From positions 1 to 64,000 of the forward strand of contig NZ_CANLMZ010000012.1 in NCBI RefSeq assembly GCF_947492645.1: a DNA stretch of 64,000 nt. Reading direction: 5' to 3'. How positions within the stretch are numbered: the first letter of the stretch is position 1; each line of letters opens with the position of its first letter. Origin of the DNA: an uncultured Pontibacter sp. Lineage in GTDB: Bacteria > Bacteroidota > Bacteroidia > Cytophagales > Hymenobacteraceae. The position numbers and the translations under genes were made by a program. Shown here piece after piece: positions 28,350 through 37,721 of this stretch. The notes beneath the pieces were generated by a model that saw only the letters and a program-made list of their open reading frames with translations, did no database searches and was not told the origin of the DNA.

Positions 28350-28376
28350 AAAAACCACCGGAAGCCGGTGGTTTTT
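28350..28376 (-). terminator. Terminator of SusC/SusD locus 2
   Basis: A perfect 12-bp stem (28350-28361 with 28365-28376) has a 3-nt loop and a following T-rich tract on the minus strand. It ends the SusC-SusD-DUF1735 transcript and nearly copies the hairpin at 22880-22900. Confidence 0.88.
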
Positions 28377-28378
28377 AC

Positions 28379-28415
28379 CAATGAAGAAGACTACTACCTA
28401 GTTTTCTTATCTATC
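28379..28415 (-). repeat. 3' element shared by the two SusC/SusD loci, copy 2
   Basis: All 37 bases are identical to 22907-22943, and the element again lies directly before the terminator in the transcript sense. The sequence between the stop codon and the element differs between the loci, so the match is local and not a trailing remnant of coding homology. Confidence 0.9.
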
Positions 28416-28486
28416 TACTTTAAACTTAAGTTGCAAGCAACTTGTAGAGTTAAATGCCATCTGTATTTATAGAAGCATTGATTTTC

Positions 28487-29413
28487 TTATCTCTCTCTCA
28501 AGAATACATAGTTCTCAGTAACAGTCCATCTGCCAGCTGTCCATTTAATGTAGATCGAACGATCTGCTTCATTGAATTTACCTTCAACATTAGTAAACAC
28601 TCTAGTTCCGTCATTGAAGTCAGTAACAGAAACCAAGTTGCCTGTAGCTGGATCAAAAGTATAGATTGGTCTGATACCTGAGTTTGCCGCACCACCTGTC
28701 GCAATAGAGTTTACAATCAGGTTGTTATAAGCATAGCTCTCATCATAATAAACTACAGAGTTAGCTGTTCTGGTAGACAATGAAATGTCTCTTGGATAAT
28801 CATCAGTATACAAACCGTTTGCATCTACTATTGAGCTAGTCTCAGGGTTAATTCTGTAAACAGCATCATATGCATTTTTTGCGCCTATTGTAACCAATAA
28901 GTTATCAAAGTTACCGCTGATCGTGTAACCAGATTTATCAACGCTTTCAATCGTGAAACCAAGCGCATACGTTGTTGAAGGATCTAGGTCAACTGGATTC
29001 ATCGCCAACTTAAGAACACCGGTTCTGCTTCCTTTTGGTATTGTCACACTTAAGCCAGATCCTTGTAGTTCATAAAGAGACGAAGGGTATTCAACTAGTT
29101 CTGCTTCTTCAGCCTCGTTATAGGCATCAATAATTGCCTGGCTACTAGCTAAACTTAGCTTTACAGTTATATCCTCTGCAGCAACTTGTTCTGCAGCAAG
29201 TCTTACTGTAACAAAATCTAATACAGTTTCTTTATCCTCGTAAGCCAAGGCAAAAGTGGATGTATGGCTTGAGTTTGCAGGTAACTCTATTATTCTTTTA
29301 GCATTTAAGTCTATCATGCCATACTTCTGATCCTCAATCTCCTTATCCTGAAGACAAGAAGTTAAGCCTAATGCAAGTAGAGCAATAGCGTATATTTTAT
29401 TTAAAGCTTTCAT
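28487..29413 (-). CDS. DUF1735-type surface lipoprotein
   Basis: This 308-residue lipoprotein has lipidated Cys20 (LTSC) and then a DUF1735-like beta-sandwich (about residues 35-150; segments VTVRLAAEQVAAEDITVKL and TIPKGSRTGVLKLAMNP). The C-terminal half is beta-rich and I do not recognise it. DUF1735 proteins commonly follow SusC/SusD genes and are thought to be extra surface binding proteins (SGBP-like) or sit at the front of surface enzymes. Here no enzyme domain is visible. It is the last gene of locus 2, 28 bases after SusD. Confidence 0.8.
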   Translation of the reverse strand: MKALNKIYAIALLALGLTSCLQDKEIEDQKYGMIDLNAKRIIELPANSSHTSTFALAYEDKETVLDFVTVRLAAEQVAAEDITVKLSLASSQAIIDAYNEAEEAELVEYPSSLYELQGSGLSVTIPKGSRTGVLKLAMNPVDLDPSTTYALGFTIESVDKSGYTISGNFDNLLVTIGAKNAYDAVYRINPETSSIVDANGLYTDDYPRDISLSTRTANSVVYYDESYAYNNLIVNSIATGGAANSGIRPIYTFDPATGNLVSVTDFNDGTRVFTNVEGKFNEADRSIYIKWTAGRWTVTENYVFLRER

Positions 29414-29441
29414 TTATAATTATTATTATAAAGTTAACAGA

Positions 29442-30944
29442 TTATTTATCCCAGAATACCGTAGTTGACTGAGCATCAATTGCCCCTTCAGCTGCTACGT
29501 TTGCAGCATTGTAGCTGTATTCGTTCTGTGGATATAAAAGACGCTTAGGGATAACGTTTGAACCTCTGCTTGGAGATAAAGATAGCGGAAGGTCTGCTGG
29601 AACTCCTAGTCTTCTATAGTCAATCCAAGCCTCGAAGTTATTAATTCCAACCAATGCAAGGTATTTCTGCATCACGATAAAATTAACCTTATTACCTGCG
29701 GCATCATAATTTGTTAGAGCATCGCTCTGAGCTAAATAGGCATCAGCTGTAGCAACAGCATTTGTTACACCTAACCAACGAAACGACTCTCTTACAGCCT
29801 CGGTAACAGCAACTTTACCATCTCCAGGCAACCATCCTCTTTGAATAGCCTCAGCCTGTAAGAACATGCTCTCTACAGAAGTAAACACCCATTGTGCTTG
29901 CGTAGGAGTCTTTGCCAATCCAGGACCAGCTACGTCTGATGAGTTAGCAGCCTTTGGGTCAGAGTTTGGTATTACCTCGCCAAAGTTGTAGCCATAGTAC
30001 AGGTTACCATTTAGCGGAGTAATTGCTTTACTGAAGTAATACTGGTAACGTATATCATTGCTTCCTCTCAATTTGCCTAGCACATAGTTGTTTGCTCTGT
30101 TATAGTTGTCAACAATTGCACCAGTATAAGTGGTTTTATAAGCATCCCAGAATGGATTTTGCTTACCGTTATCAACTGTATAGCCAGGCTGTACACTTGC
30201 AGTCTCACCGCTCATCAGGAAACCTGCTCCGTTCGCTGTAATTTTAGCAATCTCTGCTGTAGCATTGAAGCCAGAAACCTGAGACTGACGAACAATCAGT
30301 TTTAAACGTTGTGTGTTTGCTAACTTTCTCCACATACCAGCATTACCATTGAACATGATATCTGCTTGTGCAATACCTGGATTAGCGCTTGCTTCAGCAG
30401 CAGCAAATAACTTATCTGCTTCATCTAGTTGCACTAAAAGATCTGCATAAATATCTTCGCCTTTATCATAAGTTGGTAAGATATTGTTTGTCAAATCAAA
30501 AGCATTAGAGTAAGGTACGTTGTTGTACTGGTCTACTAAATACATAAAGCCAATAGACTTTATTACTTTAGCGATGCCCTGGTAAAACTTCTGATCAGCC
30601 GCCTCAGCTTTTTTCTCCATCAGGTTTACATCATTAAGAATGTCATACCAGCCTGACCACTCATCTGATTGATAAGATGTAGTAATCTCATAGTTCTCCT
30701 GAGGATTGCTTGGGCCATATGTACCTGAACGCGCCCAATATCCTGTCCAATGCGCAGCAAAGTCATAAGAGGTAGCCATACGGGAACCTGTTGCGTGCAA
30801 CGCTCTTGGCAAGATCAACTCGGGTGTTATCGACTCATCTGTAGGGGCGTTCGGGTTTTTATTTATATCGAAGAATTCATCTTTACAGCCTGTTGCAGAA
30901 ATAAGCATCAGCAGGGTAAAAGCAGAATATATGATTCTTTTCAT
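29442..30944 (-). CDS. SusD/RagB-type outer-membrane lipoprotein (locus 2)
   Basis: This 500-residue SusD-like protein has lipidated Cys20 (SATGC) and family segments such as HWTGYWARSGTYG, a KVIKSIGFMYLVDQYNNVPY helix region and a C-terminal FEAWIDYRRLG with RLLYPQNEYSYN. It should form the lid of the SusC gene directly upstream (gap 29 bases). Compared with the locus 1 SusD it keeps the same motif order, but the two are too different in sequence for a recent copy. The ligand is unknown. Confidence 0.9.
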   Translation of the reverse strand: MKRIIYSAFTLLMLISATGCKDEFFDINKNPNAPTDESITPELILPRALHATGSRMATSYDFAAHWTGYWARSGTYGPSNPQENYEITTSYQSDEWSGWYDILNDVNLMEKKAEAADQKFYQGIAKVIKSIGFMYLVDQYNNVPYSNAFDLTNNILPTYDKGEDIYADLLVQLDEADKLFAAAEASANPGIAQADIMFNGNAGMWRKLANTQRLKLIVRQSQVSGFNATAEIAKITANGAGFLMSGETASVQPGYTVDNGKQNPFWDAYKTTYTGAIVDNYNRANNYVLGKLRGSNDIRYQYYFSKAITPLNGNLYYGYNFGEVIPNSDPKAANSSDVAGPGLAKTPTQAQWVFTSVESMFLQAEAIQRGWLPGDGKVAVTEAVRESFRWLGVTNAVATADAYLAQSDALTNYDAAGNKVNFIVMQKYLALVGINNFEAWIDYRRLGVPADLPLSLSPSRGSNVIPKRLLYPQNEYSYNAANVAAEGAIDAQSTTVFWDK

Positions 30945-30973
30945 ATTATTTGATTTTTATGCTAATAAATTAA

Positions 30974-33900
30974 TTAGAATTTCAGAGTAATGTTACCACC
31001 AAACGTTCTAGTTGGAGGATTAATCTGAGAGCTTGCAATACCAGATGTGTTAGTATCATTGAAGCTGTTAAAGTCTGGATCAGAGAACTCGTTTGTCTCA
31101 GGTAACCAAAGCACAAGGTTACGACCTGTAAGAGCTACAGAAACACCTTTTACAACTTTAAGCCTAGATACTATGCTTGCTGGCAGATCATATCCTAAAG
31201 ATACTTCACGTAGTCTCCAAGTAGCTGCACTAGTGATAAAGTTAGAAGATACGCTTCTGAATACACCTGTGTAGAAATCATTTACATTGCTAACAGTTAC
31301 GTTAGTGTTCTCGATGTACTGACCTGGGTTTTCTGGATCTGCAATAGATGAGTTCGGGAACACGAAACGCTCGCGGTTGTTTCTTGCTGTAGCAGCAGAT
31401 ACACCTGTCCACGCCATCGCGCTACCAATGCTATGGTATGCATAGTGACCACCTTTGTATTCAGCTAAAGCTGACAAAGTAAGACCTTTCCAGCTTGCAG
31501 AGGGGTTCAAGCCAACAATCCACTTCGGCAATGTACGACCGAATACTTTATTATTAGGATCTGCAGAAGGATAACCTGTTTCAGCGTCAACAATAACACG
31601 TCCCTGATCATCTCTTAAATAATCAGTAGCCTTGATAACGAAGGCTGGCTGACCTACAATTGCATAGTTAGCAGCTGCAACATAACCACCAATCGCAAGC
31701 TCATCTAAATCACCGTAGATGCTTTTGATTTCGCTATCGCTGTATGTAGCGTTTGCTCTAAACTCAACTTTAACATCACCAAGGTTAACAAGTGGAGTTA
31801 ATCTTAAGTCTAATTCTACACCTTTGTTCACAAATGATGCAGCGTTCACGTTAGCAGAAGTATAACCAGTAGCGTCAGAAACCCTGATAGGTACAATTTG
31901 GTTGTCGTTGTTCTGGTAATAGTATGTACCTTCTAAGTTGATGCGGCCACCCATAAATCCAGACTCAAAACCAAATTCTTTACTTTCGATAAACTCTGGT
32001 TCAAGAGCAGCATCATAAGTAGCATTGTTAGCAGTATAACCAGGAAGTGAGCCGTAAGGGAAACCACTTGCCTGAGAGAAAGTAGCTGCTAAAGAGTACG
32101 CAGATATATCAGCGTTACCTGTTTTACTCCATGAGCCTCTTAGCTTTAAGTAAGAAAGCACATCGCTATTTTGTAAACCTGAGATGGCATCAGTTAAAAC
32201 TAATGAACCACTTACACCAGGATAGAAGAATGAGTTATTACCAATAGCAAGAACAGAAGTCCAGTCGTTACGGCCTGTAACCTCAACGTTAGCCCAACCT
32301 CTGTAGCTTAAACCAGCACTTGCGTAAAGCGAGAACAATCTAGTCTTACTGAAAGGAGAAGATCCACCAAGTTCACCTGTACGGTTAGCTACGTTAAACA
32401 ATTCTGGAACAACAAGGTTTGCTGCACCTACCCTAGTGTCGCGAGCATCTGTCTGTCTAACATAAGTACCGGCAACACCTGTAATTTTAAAGTTTTCGTT
32501 AATCTCCTTGTTTACATTAGCGAAAGCCTCAGATGATAAACGAGTGCTCTTGTAAGCTCTCTCTGTGATAGCGCCAGGGATTAATGCAAAACCTCTTTCA
32601 TTAATACCATATTCTGTCGGAACCTCACCTTTAGATGAGAATCTTTCAGCTATAGACTGCGATGTTAAAGCAGCTCTATATGTAAGGCTTAACCAATTTG
32701 TAGCTTTGTAGCTAAAGTCAAGGTTTGTTAAAAGGTCTTCTCTTCTACCTTCTTTGCGCCAGTTATCAAGAGCAAAGTATGGGTTTAAGCCGTAGTCGTT
32801 GAAGTAGTTGTTGTATTCCGCAAATTTGTTATTCTTGAAATCTTTGTAAGAAGTAAGCGGAATATGAGCAGGCGTGTTGAAGATAAGGTTTAATAGACCA
32901 CCATTCAAACCAACGTTATTCGCAGTATGATAATCTTCCATAGCCACATCATCGAACACATTGTAGTTCTGCTGAATGTAGTTTGTGTTGAAGCCAACTC
33001 TGAATTTACCAAACTCTTTACCAGTGTTCAATCTCACACCAGTTCTACGGTTTTCATCATCAGGCACAATACCTTTTATAAGTGCATCCTGTACACTTAC
33101 ATAAAAGTCTTTGGCAGCAAGAGAGATGTCGTTTTGAGTAGTTACACCTGTATTAAAGAATTTCTTTCTCTCATCAGTTGGGCTATAAGGTACAGTTTGT
33201 ACAGTACCATCTTCAAGTACATGTCCAATTTCTACAGTTGAGCCATCAAATGCCGGGCCCCACGACCAGTTTTCATAAGGAGTATATTCACCGTAGCCAC
33301 CGCTACCAAATTGCTTCTGGAATTTAGGGAAGAATGAGATTTGAGATAGCTGTGTTGAATTACTTACAGTAATTACTGGTTTGTCATCAATAGAGCCTTT
33401 TTTAGTTGTAACTACAATCACACCGTTTCTTGCATCAGGTCCGTAGATTGCCGCTGCAGAAGCACCCTTTAATATAGTAGTGCTTTCAATGTCATTAGGG
33501 TTTAGTGAAGATAGGTAGCTAAGTGCAGCTGGCACACCATCTAACAGTAATAGCGGGTTGTTATTACCAGTTAAAGAGCGGATACCACGAAGGTTGATTC
33601 TTACGTTTTCGAATACACCGTTGTTAACAGAAGTAATGTTCAAACCTGATACTTTACCCTGCAAACCATTTGCAACGTTAACTGGGTTAGCACGAGTGAT
33701 TACCTTATCAGTTACTGTTGTAGTTGCGTAGCCTACTTCCTTTTTTTGTCTTTCAACACCAAGGGCTGTTACAACAACTTCCTGTAATTGTTTTGAATCT
33801 ATTGGTAGGCTAACATTGATATTAGCAGCGTTACCAATGGCGCGCTCAATTGTTTGATAACCTATAAAGCTGAATACTAATGTATTGCCACCCTCAGGCA

Positions 33901-34093
33901 CATTGAGTGTATAATTACCATCAGCTGATGTTGCAGTACCAGCTCCGGTTCCTTTTACCACTACTGTTACGCCTGGTAGAGGCTGATTATTAGAAGCGTC
34001 TGTCACCTTACCGGTGATAGTCCTACTCTGTGCCATTGCATCAGGCAACAGAGCAGATAACAGAAATAGACATAGAAGTACTATTTTTTTCAT
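30974..34093 (-). CDS. SusC/RagA-type TonB-linked outer-membrane transporter (locus 2)
   Basis: This 1039-residue transporter has a signal peptide (MKKIVLLCLF, cleavage about residue 22), a carboxypeptidase-regulatory-like domain (RTITGKVTDASNNQPLPGV), the QEVVVTALG TonB-box/plug entry, a plug with LRGIRSLTGNNNPLLLLDGVP, and a barrel ending in Phe. I chose the ATG at 34093; an in-frame ATG at 34189 would add 32 residues before the obvious signal peptide. It is the first gene of locus 2. Its N-terminus closely matches the SusC of locus 1, whereas the barrels differ, suggesting different ligands. Confidence 0.95.
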   Translation of the reverse strand: MKKIVLLCLFLLSALLPDAMAQSRTITGKVTDASNNQPLPGVTVVVKGTGAGTATSADGNYTLNVPEGGNTLVFSFIGYQTIERAIGNAANINVSLPIDSKQLQEVVVTALGVERQKKEVGYATTTVTDKVITRANPVNVANGLQGKVSGLNITSVNNGVFENVRINLRGIRSLTGNNNPLLLLDGVPAALSYLSSLNPNDIESTTILKGASAAAIYGPDARNGVIVVTTKKGSIDDKPVITVSNSTQLSQISFFPKFQKQFGSGGYGEYTPYENWSWGPAFDGSTVEIGHVLEDGTVQTVPYSPTDERKKFFNTGVTTQNDISLAAKDFYVSVQDALIKGIVPDDENRRTGVRLNTGKEFGKFRVGFNTNYIQQNYNVFDDVAMEDYHTANNVGLNGGLLNLIFNTPAHIPLTSYKDFKNNKFAEYNNYFNDYGLNPYFALDNWRKEGRREDLLTNLDFSYKATNWLSLTYRAALTSQSIAERFSSKGEVPTEYGINERGFALIPGAITERAYKSTRLSSEAFANVNKEINENFKITGVAGTYVRQTDARDTRVGAANLVVPELFNVANRTGELGGSSPFSKTRLFSLYASAGLSYRGWANVEVTGRNDWTSVLAIGNNSFFYPGVSGSLVLTDAISGLQNSDVLSYLKLRGSWSKTGNADISAYSLAATFSQASGFPYGSLPGYTANNATYDAALEPEFIESKEFGFESGFMGGRINLEGTYYYQNNDNQIVPIRVSDATGYTSANVNAASFVNKGVELDLRLTPLVNLGDVKVEFRANATYSDSEIKSIYGDLDELAIGGYVAAANYAIVGQPAFVIKATDYLRDDQGRVIVDAETGYPSADPNNKVFGRTLPKWIVGLNPSASWKGLTLSALAEYKGGHYAYHSIGSAMAWTGVSAATARNNRERFVFPNSSIADPENPGQYIENTNVTVSNVNDFYTGVFRSVSSNFITSAATWRLREVSLGYDLPASIVSRLKVVKGVSVALTGRNLVLWLPETNEFSDPDFNSFNDTNTSGIASSQINPPTRTFGGNITLKF

Positions 34094-34744
34094 TATTCTG
34101 TTTGGTTTTAAGGTTAATTGATTGATTGTAAAGAATCTTTTGGTCCAGGCTATAACAAGCATGGGAGTAGTTAGTATCTTATGGGTCATTCCTGTCTATT
34201 CCTACACGCGCAACGCACACGTAAATTTAATTAGTTACGAAGTAACTATGAGGCACCATAAGAACTGCTTATCGTGAAGTAACTGTTTTCTACTACACCA
34301 GCGATTAATCTAGTGCACAAAATACAGTCTGCTTAAAGTTGGTTGATCAATGGAAAAACCAAGCTTGGTGAGAAGTTATAGAAAATTGAAGGCGGTTTTC
34401 TTTATCCGGCAAGTTGATGAGGTAACCTGTAGGACAAGAAGGATAAGTTATAAAGGTTAGGTTAGTAGATATATACCATATATTGGTTTAAGGTTTAACA
34501 TATTACACAGCTTTGAAGATAACAATATATTATAAAGTTATCATATATATTTGTTTACTAAAGTATGGATTTTGTTAGTATATACCAAATTTGCTGTCAA
34601 AACATTTATTGATATAACCTTTATACAGATTTAATATATCTGAAGTAAATATATACATATTTACTATTATGCAATTCAAAAATCTGATATACAGCATGTT
34701 GTATATTAATATTTACTCATGTTTCAGCGGGCCTTTGGATTAGA

Positions 34745-34789
34745 CTAACATATTCATCTTAAAATAATATTTTAGAATGAATATGTTAG
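34745..34789. repeat. AT-rich 21-bp inverted repeat
   Basis: The arms 34745-34765 and 34769-34789 match at 19 of 21 positions around a 3-nt centre. Thirteen outer positions pair without a break. It is not followed by a GC-rich stem or coding sequence. It could be a regulator site, a weak terminator or the remnant of a small mobile element. Confidence 0.7.
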
Positions 34790-34933
34790 AAAGGGAGAAT
34801 CATAATCTTATAGCAGCTAATATTATGAATTTAAGGTGCTAGCTCCTGAAGTTAAATGGGATCCTCTGAATCAAATTCAATATATTTAGGCACATGTCTA
34901 ACTTATGTCATCTGTTACAACAGAAATAATTCA

Positions 34934-34986
34934 CCCCCATAAGCAAAGAAGCCCGATGATAAGTCGGGCTTCTTTGCTTATGGGGG
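34934..34986. terminator. Long perfect hairpin after feoB
   Basis: A perfect 23-bp inverted repeat (34934-34956 with 34964-34986) with a 7-nt loop lies 27 bases after the feoB stop. It should end the feoA-feoB transcript. The arms are GC-rich near the loop and at the outer ends. Confidence 0.85.
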
Positions 34987-35013
34987 AACTAGCGTCTTAC
35001 TATAAAACTGAGG

Positions 35014-37167
35014 CTAGCTAAAAATCTGATATGTAATAAATGCCATCACATAGGCCAGGCCGCTCATGTAGATTAACTGGGCTAAAGGCCACATCCAGCT
35101 TTTAGTCTCCCGGCGAACAATGGCTAGCGTACTTACGCACTGCATAGCAAACAGATAGAAGATCATAAGGGAAAAAGAGCGGGCAGGCGTAAAGAAAGGA
35201 TCACCGTTTTCATCTTTTTCAGCCATTAACTTATTTTTAATTGTGGACACGTTTTCTTCTTCGCCTATACTGTAAATCGTAGACATTGTACCCACAAACA
35301 CCTCGCGGGCGGCAAAAGAGGTAAGTAAAGCTATCCCAATTTTCCAGTCGTAGCCCAGCGGCCTGATAACGGGCTCTATGGCACGGCCGACTATACCAGC
35401 GTAAGAAGACTCCAACTGATGAGAGGCTATCAGGTTTTCTGTTTGGATCTCGCTTAGGTTTGCCTGCTTTGCCTCAGTTAATGCTTTTTGCTCGGCAATC
35501 TCAAAATTATCTCCGGGACCATAGGAGGCCAGCACCCAAAGTATAATAGAGATGGCTACAATCACTTTACCGGCTTCCAGCACAAACGTTTTAGACTTCT
35601 CTACTATTGTGAGGCCTACATTTTTCCAGCGCGGCATTTTATACACCGGAAACTCCATTATAAAGTAGCTGCGCTCGCGGGCTTTAAGTATAACCTTTAG
35701 CAGCATTGCCGAGAAAATTGCAGCCAGGAAGCCGATCAGGTACAAGCCCATTAATACGAGCCCCTGCAGGTTAAGGAAGCCAAGGTAGTATTTATCAGGA
35801 ACAACCAGCGCAATAAGCACAGTATATACCGGTATTCTGGCCGAACAGCTCATCAACGGCGTAACGAAAATGGTGATCATGCGATCTTTCCAGTTTTCGA
35901 TGGTTCTGGCAGACATGATAGCAGGCACAGCACAGGCTACACCTGATATGAGCGGCACAACGCTTTTGCCGTTAAGCCCGAACTTACGCATGATCTTGTC
36001 CATCATAAAGGTAACACGGGCCATATAGCCTGTTTCCTCAAGTATGGCTATAAAAGCAAAGAGAATCGCAATCTGCGGCACAAATATGAGCACGCCACCT
36101 AAGCCGGCAATCACACCTTCGGTAAGCAGGTTAACCAGCGGGCCCGAAAAATTGCTTTGGATCAATTCATTTAAGCCGGCTATGCCTTCGTCTATCAGGT
36201 CCATGGGGTAACTTGCCCAAGCGAAGATGGCCTGAAAAATAAGGAAGAGAATGACAAAGAATATCAGGTAGCCAAAAACCTTATGCGTTAGCACCTGGTC
36301 TATTCTGTTGCTAAACTTCTCGTCTTTTGTAGCTTTCTCTATCCGCACCACATCAAGCAAAAGCTCGTTTATGCGTGTGTAGCGTTCTATTGTTTCGCTT
36401 GCCTGTAGTACATTCGATTTAAAACCGTTTTCCTCCAGGGCAGTATCTAACCAGGCTACATCGGCCTCAGAAAGAAAGCGCAGGTTCTTGTACTGGTGCG
36501 CGTAGTGCAGCGCCAGGTAATCGTTGGTAAGCGAAAAGCGCTCTTTTATACTTTGCAGCAGCGGAATCAACTCCACCGGAATCTCAAAGAAAGAGGCTTT
36601 GGTTGGCTCCAGTTGCTGCGTCATTACTATTTTAAGTGCAGCTACACCTATGCCTTTGCGGGCATTCATCGGGATAATGGGCACACCTAACTCACGGTGC
36701 AGGGCAGGTATATCAATTTTAACACCTTCCTTCTCTGCCACATCCACCATGTTAAGCGCAAGTACTGCCGGTATCTTAAGGTCTGCCAGTTGTGTAAACA
36801 GCAGCAGGTTACGCTTAAGGTTAGAAGCGTCGGCAGTAACAACGATAAGGTCTGGGTAGTGTTTAGAAGCCGGATCGTAGAGCAGGTCGATAATCACCCG
36901 CTCATCCAGTGACTTCGGGTACAGGCTATAAGTGCCTGGTAAATCTATTATTTCGGCACGTAGGCTGGGTGTAAGCTGGCTATGACCTGTTTTCTTATCA
37001 ACTGTAACCCCCGGAAAGTTACCTACTTTTTGGTTTAAACCTGTAAGTTGGTTAAATAAAGATGTTTTACCTGAGTTAGGATTGCCAATCAGGGCAATCT
37101 TGGCCATAGCCTTAGGCTTGAGGGCTTGTTCAGGTTTTTTTAGTTCAGGTTGGGTAATTACAGGCAT
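35014..37167 (-). CDS. feoB: Ferrous iron transport protein B
   Basis: FeoB imports Fe(II) across the inner membrane. The 717 residues have an N-terminal GTPase domain with G1 GNPNSGKTS (28-36), a GVTVDKKTG switch, G3 DLPGTYSL and G4 NMVD, a helical spacer, and a membrane domain with the GETGYMARV-type loop (here EETGYMARVTF) and the CAVPAIMSAR gate region. A short N-terminal extension precedes the G domain, so Met21 is an alternative start. It lies 10 bases after feoA in one operon and ends at a long hairpin. Iron control by Fur is likely by analogy, but no Fur box was identified. Confidence 0.96.
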   Translation of the reverse strand: MPVITQPELKKPEQALKPKAMAKIALIGNPNSGKTSLFNQLTGLNQKVGNFPGVTVDKKTGHSQLTPSLRAEIIDLPGTYSLYPKSLDERVIIDLLYDPASKHYPDLIVVTADASNLKRNLLLFTQLADLKIPAVLALNMVDVAEKEGVKIDIPALHRELGVPIIPMNARKGIGVAALKIVMTQQLEPTKASFFEIPVELIPLLQSIKERFSLTNDYLALHYAHQYKNLRFLSEADVAWLDTALEENGFKSNVLQASETIERYTRINELLLDVVRIEKATKDEKFSNRIDQVLTHKVFGYLIFFVILFLIFQAIFAWASYPMDLIDEGIAGLNELIQSNFSGPLVNLLTEGVIAGLGGVLIFVPQIAILFAFIAILEETGYMARVTFMMDKIMRKFGLNGKSVVPLISGVACAVPAIMSARTIENWKDRMITIFVTPLMSCSARIPVYTVLIALVVPDKYYLGFLNLQGLVLMGLYLIGFLAAIFSAMLLKVILKARERSYFIMEFPVYKMPRWKNVGLTIVEKSKTFVLEAGKVIVAISIILWVLASYGPGDNFEIAEQKALTEAKQANLSEIQTENLIASHQLESSYAGIVGRAIEPVIRPLGYDWKIGIALLTSFAAREVFVGTMSTIYSIGEEENVSTIKNKLMAEKDENGDPFFTPARSFSLMIFYLFAMQCVSTLAIVRRETKSWMWPLAQLIYMSGLAYVMAFITYQIFS

Positions 37168-37177
37168 GCAGGTATTA

Positions 37178-37426
37178 CTACTTTAGCAAAATGGTCTCGG
37201 CTTCGTCTAATCGCAGGGAAAGTGTGTAGTCGTTCACAATTATTGTAATCGGATCGCCTAGTGGAGCGCGGCTGTTCATTTTAACTTCTGTACCGGGTAT
37301 GCAACCCATTTCGAGTAGCTTTAATCCCATTTCAGGGTCCTGAAGGCAACAAATCACCCCACTATCCCCGATTTTCATGTCGCGCACAGATCTGCGGCCC
37401 TTATGCTCTTCTGCTGTATGTTGCAC
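37178..37426 (-). CDS. feoA: Ferrous iron transport protein A
   Basis: FeoA is a small cytosolic SH3-like protein that assists FeoB. The 82 residues show the family pattern RSVRDMKIGDSGVI near the start, LLEMGCIPGTEVK in the middle and GDPITIIVNDYTLSLR at the end. The start is most likely a GTG at 37426, because the ATG at 37378 would cut into the conserved first strand. It is the first gene of the feoAB operon. Confidence 0.93.
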   Translation of the reverse strand: MQHTAEEHKGRRSVRDMKIGDSGVICCLQDPEMGLKLLEMGCIPGTEVKMNSRAPLGDPITIIVNDYTLSLRLDEAETILLK

Positions 37427-37721
37427 CTCTTACCTCTCTTTATTTAGACTGTTTATAAACAACTGCAAGTTACAAGGTGTTCAACTTTAAACCAAAAGAT
37501 TTAGCTTATTGGTTGCCCATTGAAGTTTTTAAACCAACAAACAATTGATTACCTGCTTTTTAGCAAACCTCAACATCATAGTATGATGGCTATTTTTAAC
37601 CCCACAAACATACCATTTATAGTGTTAATGCTGTAAATTATCTTAACAGAAGCTGCTGCATAGGTGAACCCGCACTAGCCGATAAGCCCAGTACATCTCT
37701 AGCTACGATACAAATAACAGT

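Larger units (their letters stand above)
27610..28486. other. Intergenic region between the two SusC/SusD loci
   Basis: This 877-base stretch holds no coding region that I trust. It contains the leader of SusC locus 1 (about 27610-27900), an AT-rich middle, and on the right the terminator (28350-28376) and the 37-base 3' element (28379-28415) of locus 2, plus a small palindrome at 28428-28443. I found no clear TAnnTTTG box for the SusC gene. Confidence 0.7.
34094..35013. other. AT-rich intergenic region between SusC locus 2 and feoB
   Basis: This 920-base stretch has no credible gene. It contains the long SusC leader, a very AT-rich part (about 34460-34700) with repeated TATATAC-like words, an imperfect AT-rich inverted repeat (34745-34789) and the feoB terminator (34934-34986). 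The SusC promoter must lie here, but I cannot place it. Confidence 0.7.

Noticed and set aside
22967..34093. Polysaccharide utilisation locus
   Set aside because: There are two SusC/SusD pairs but no carbohydrate-active enzyme or matching regulator, so the substrate class cannot be assigned.
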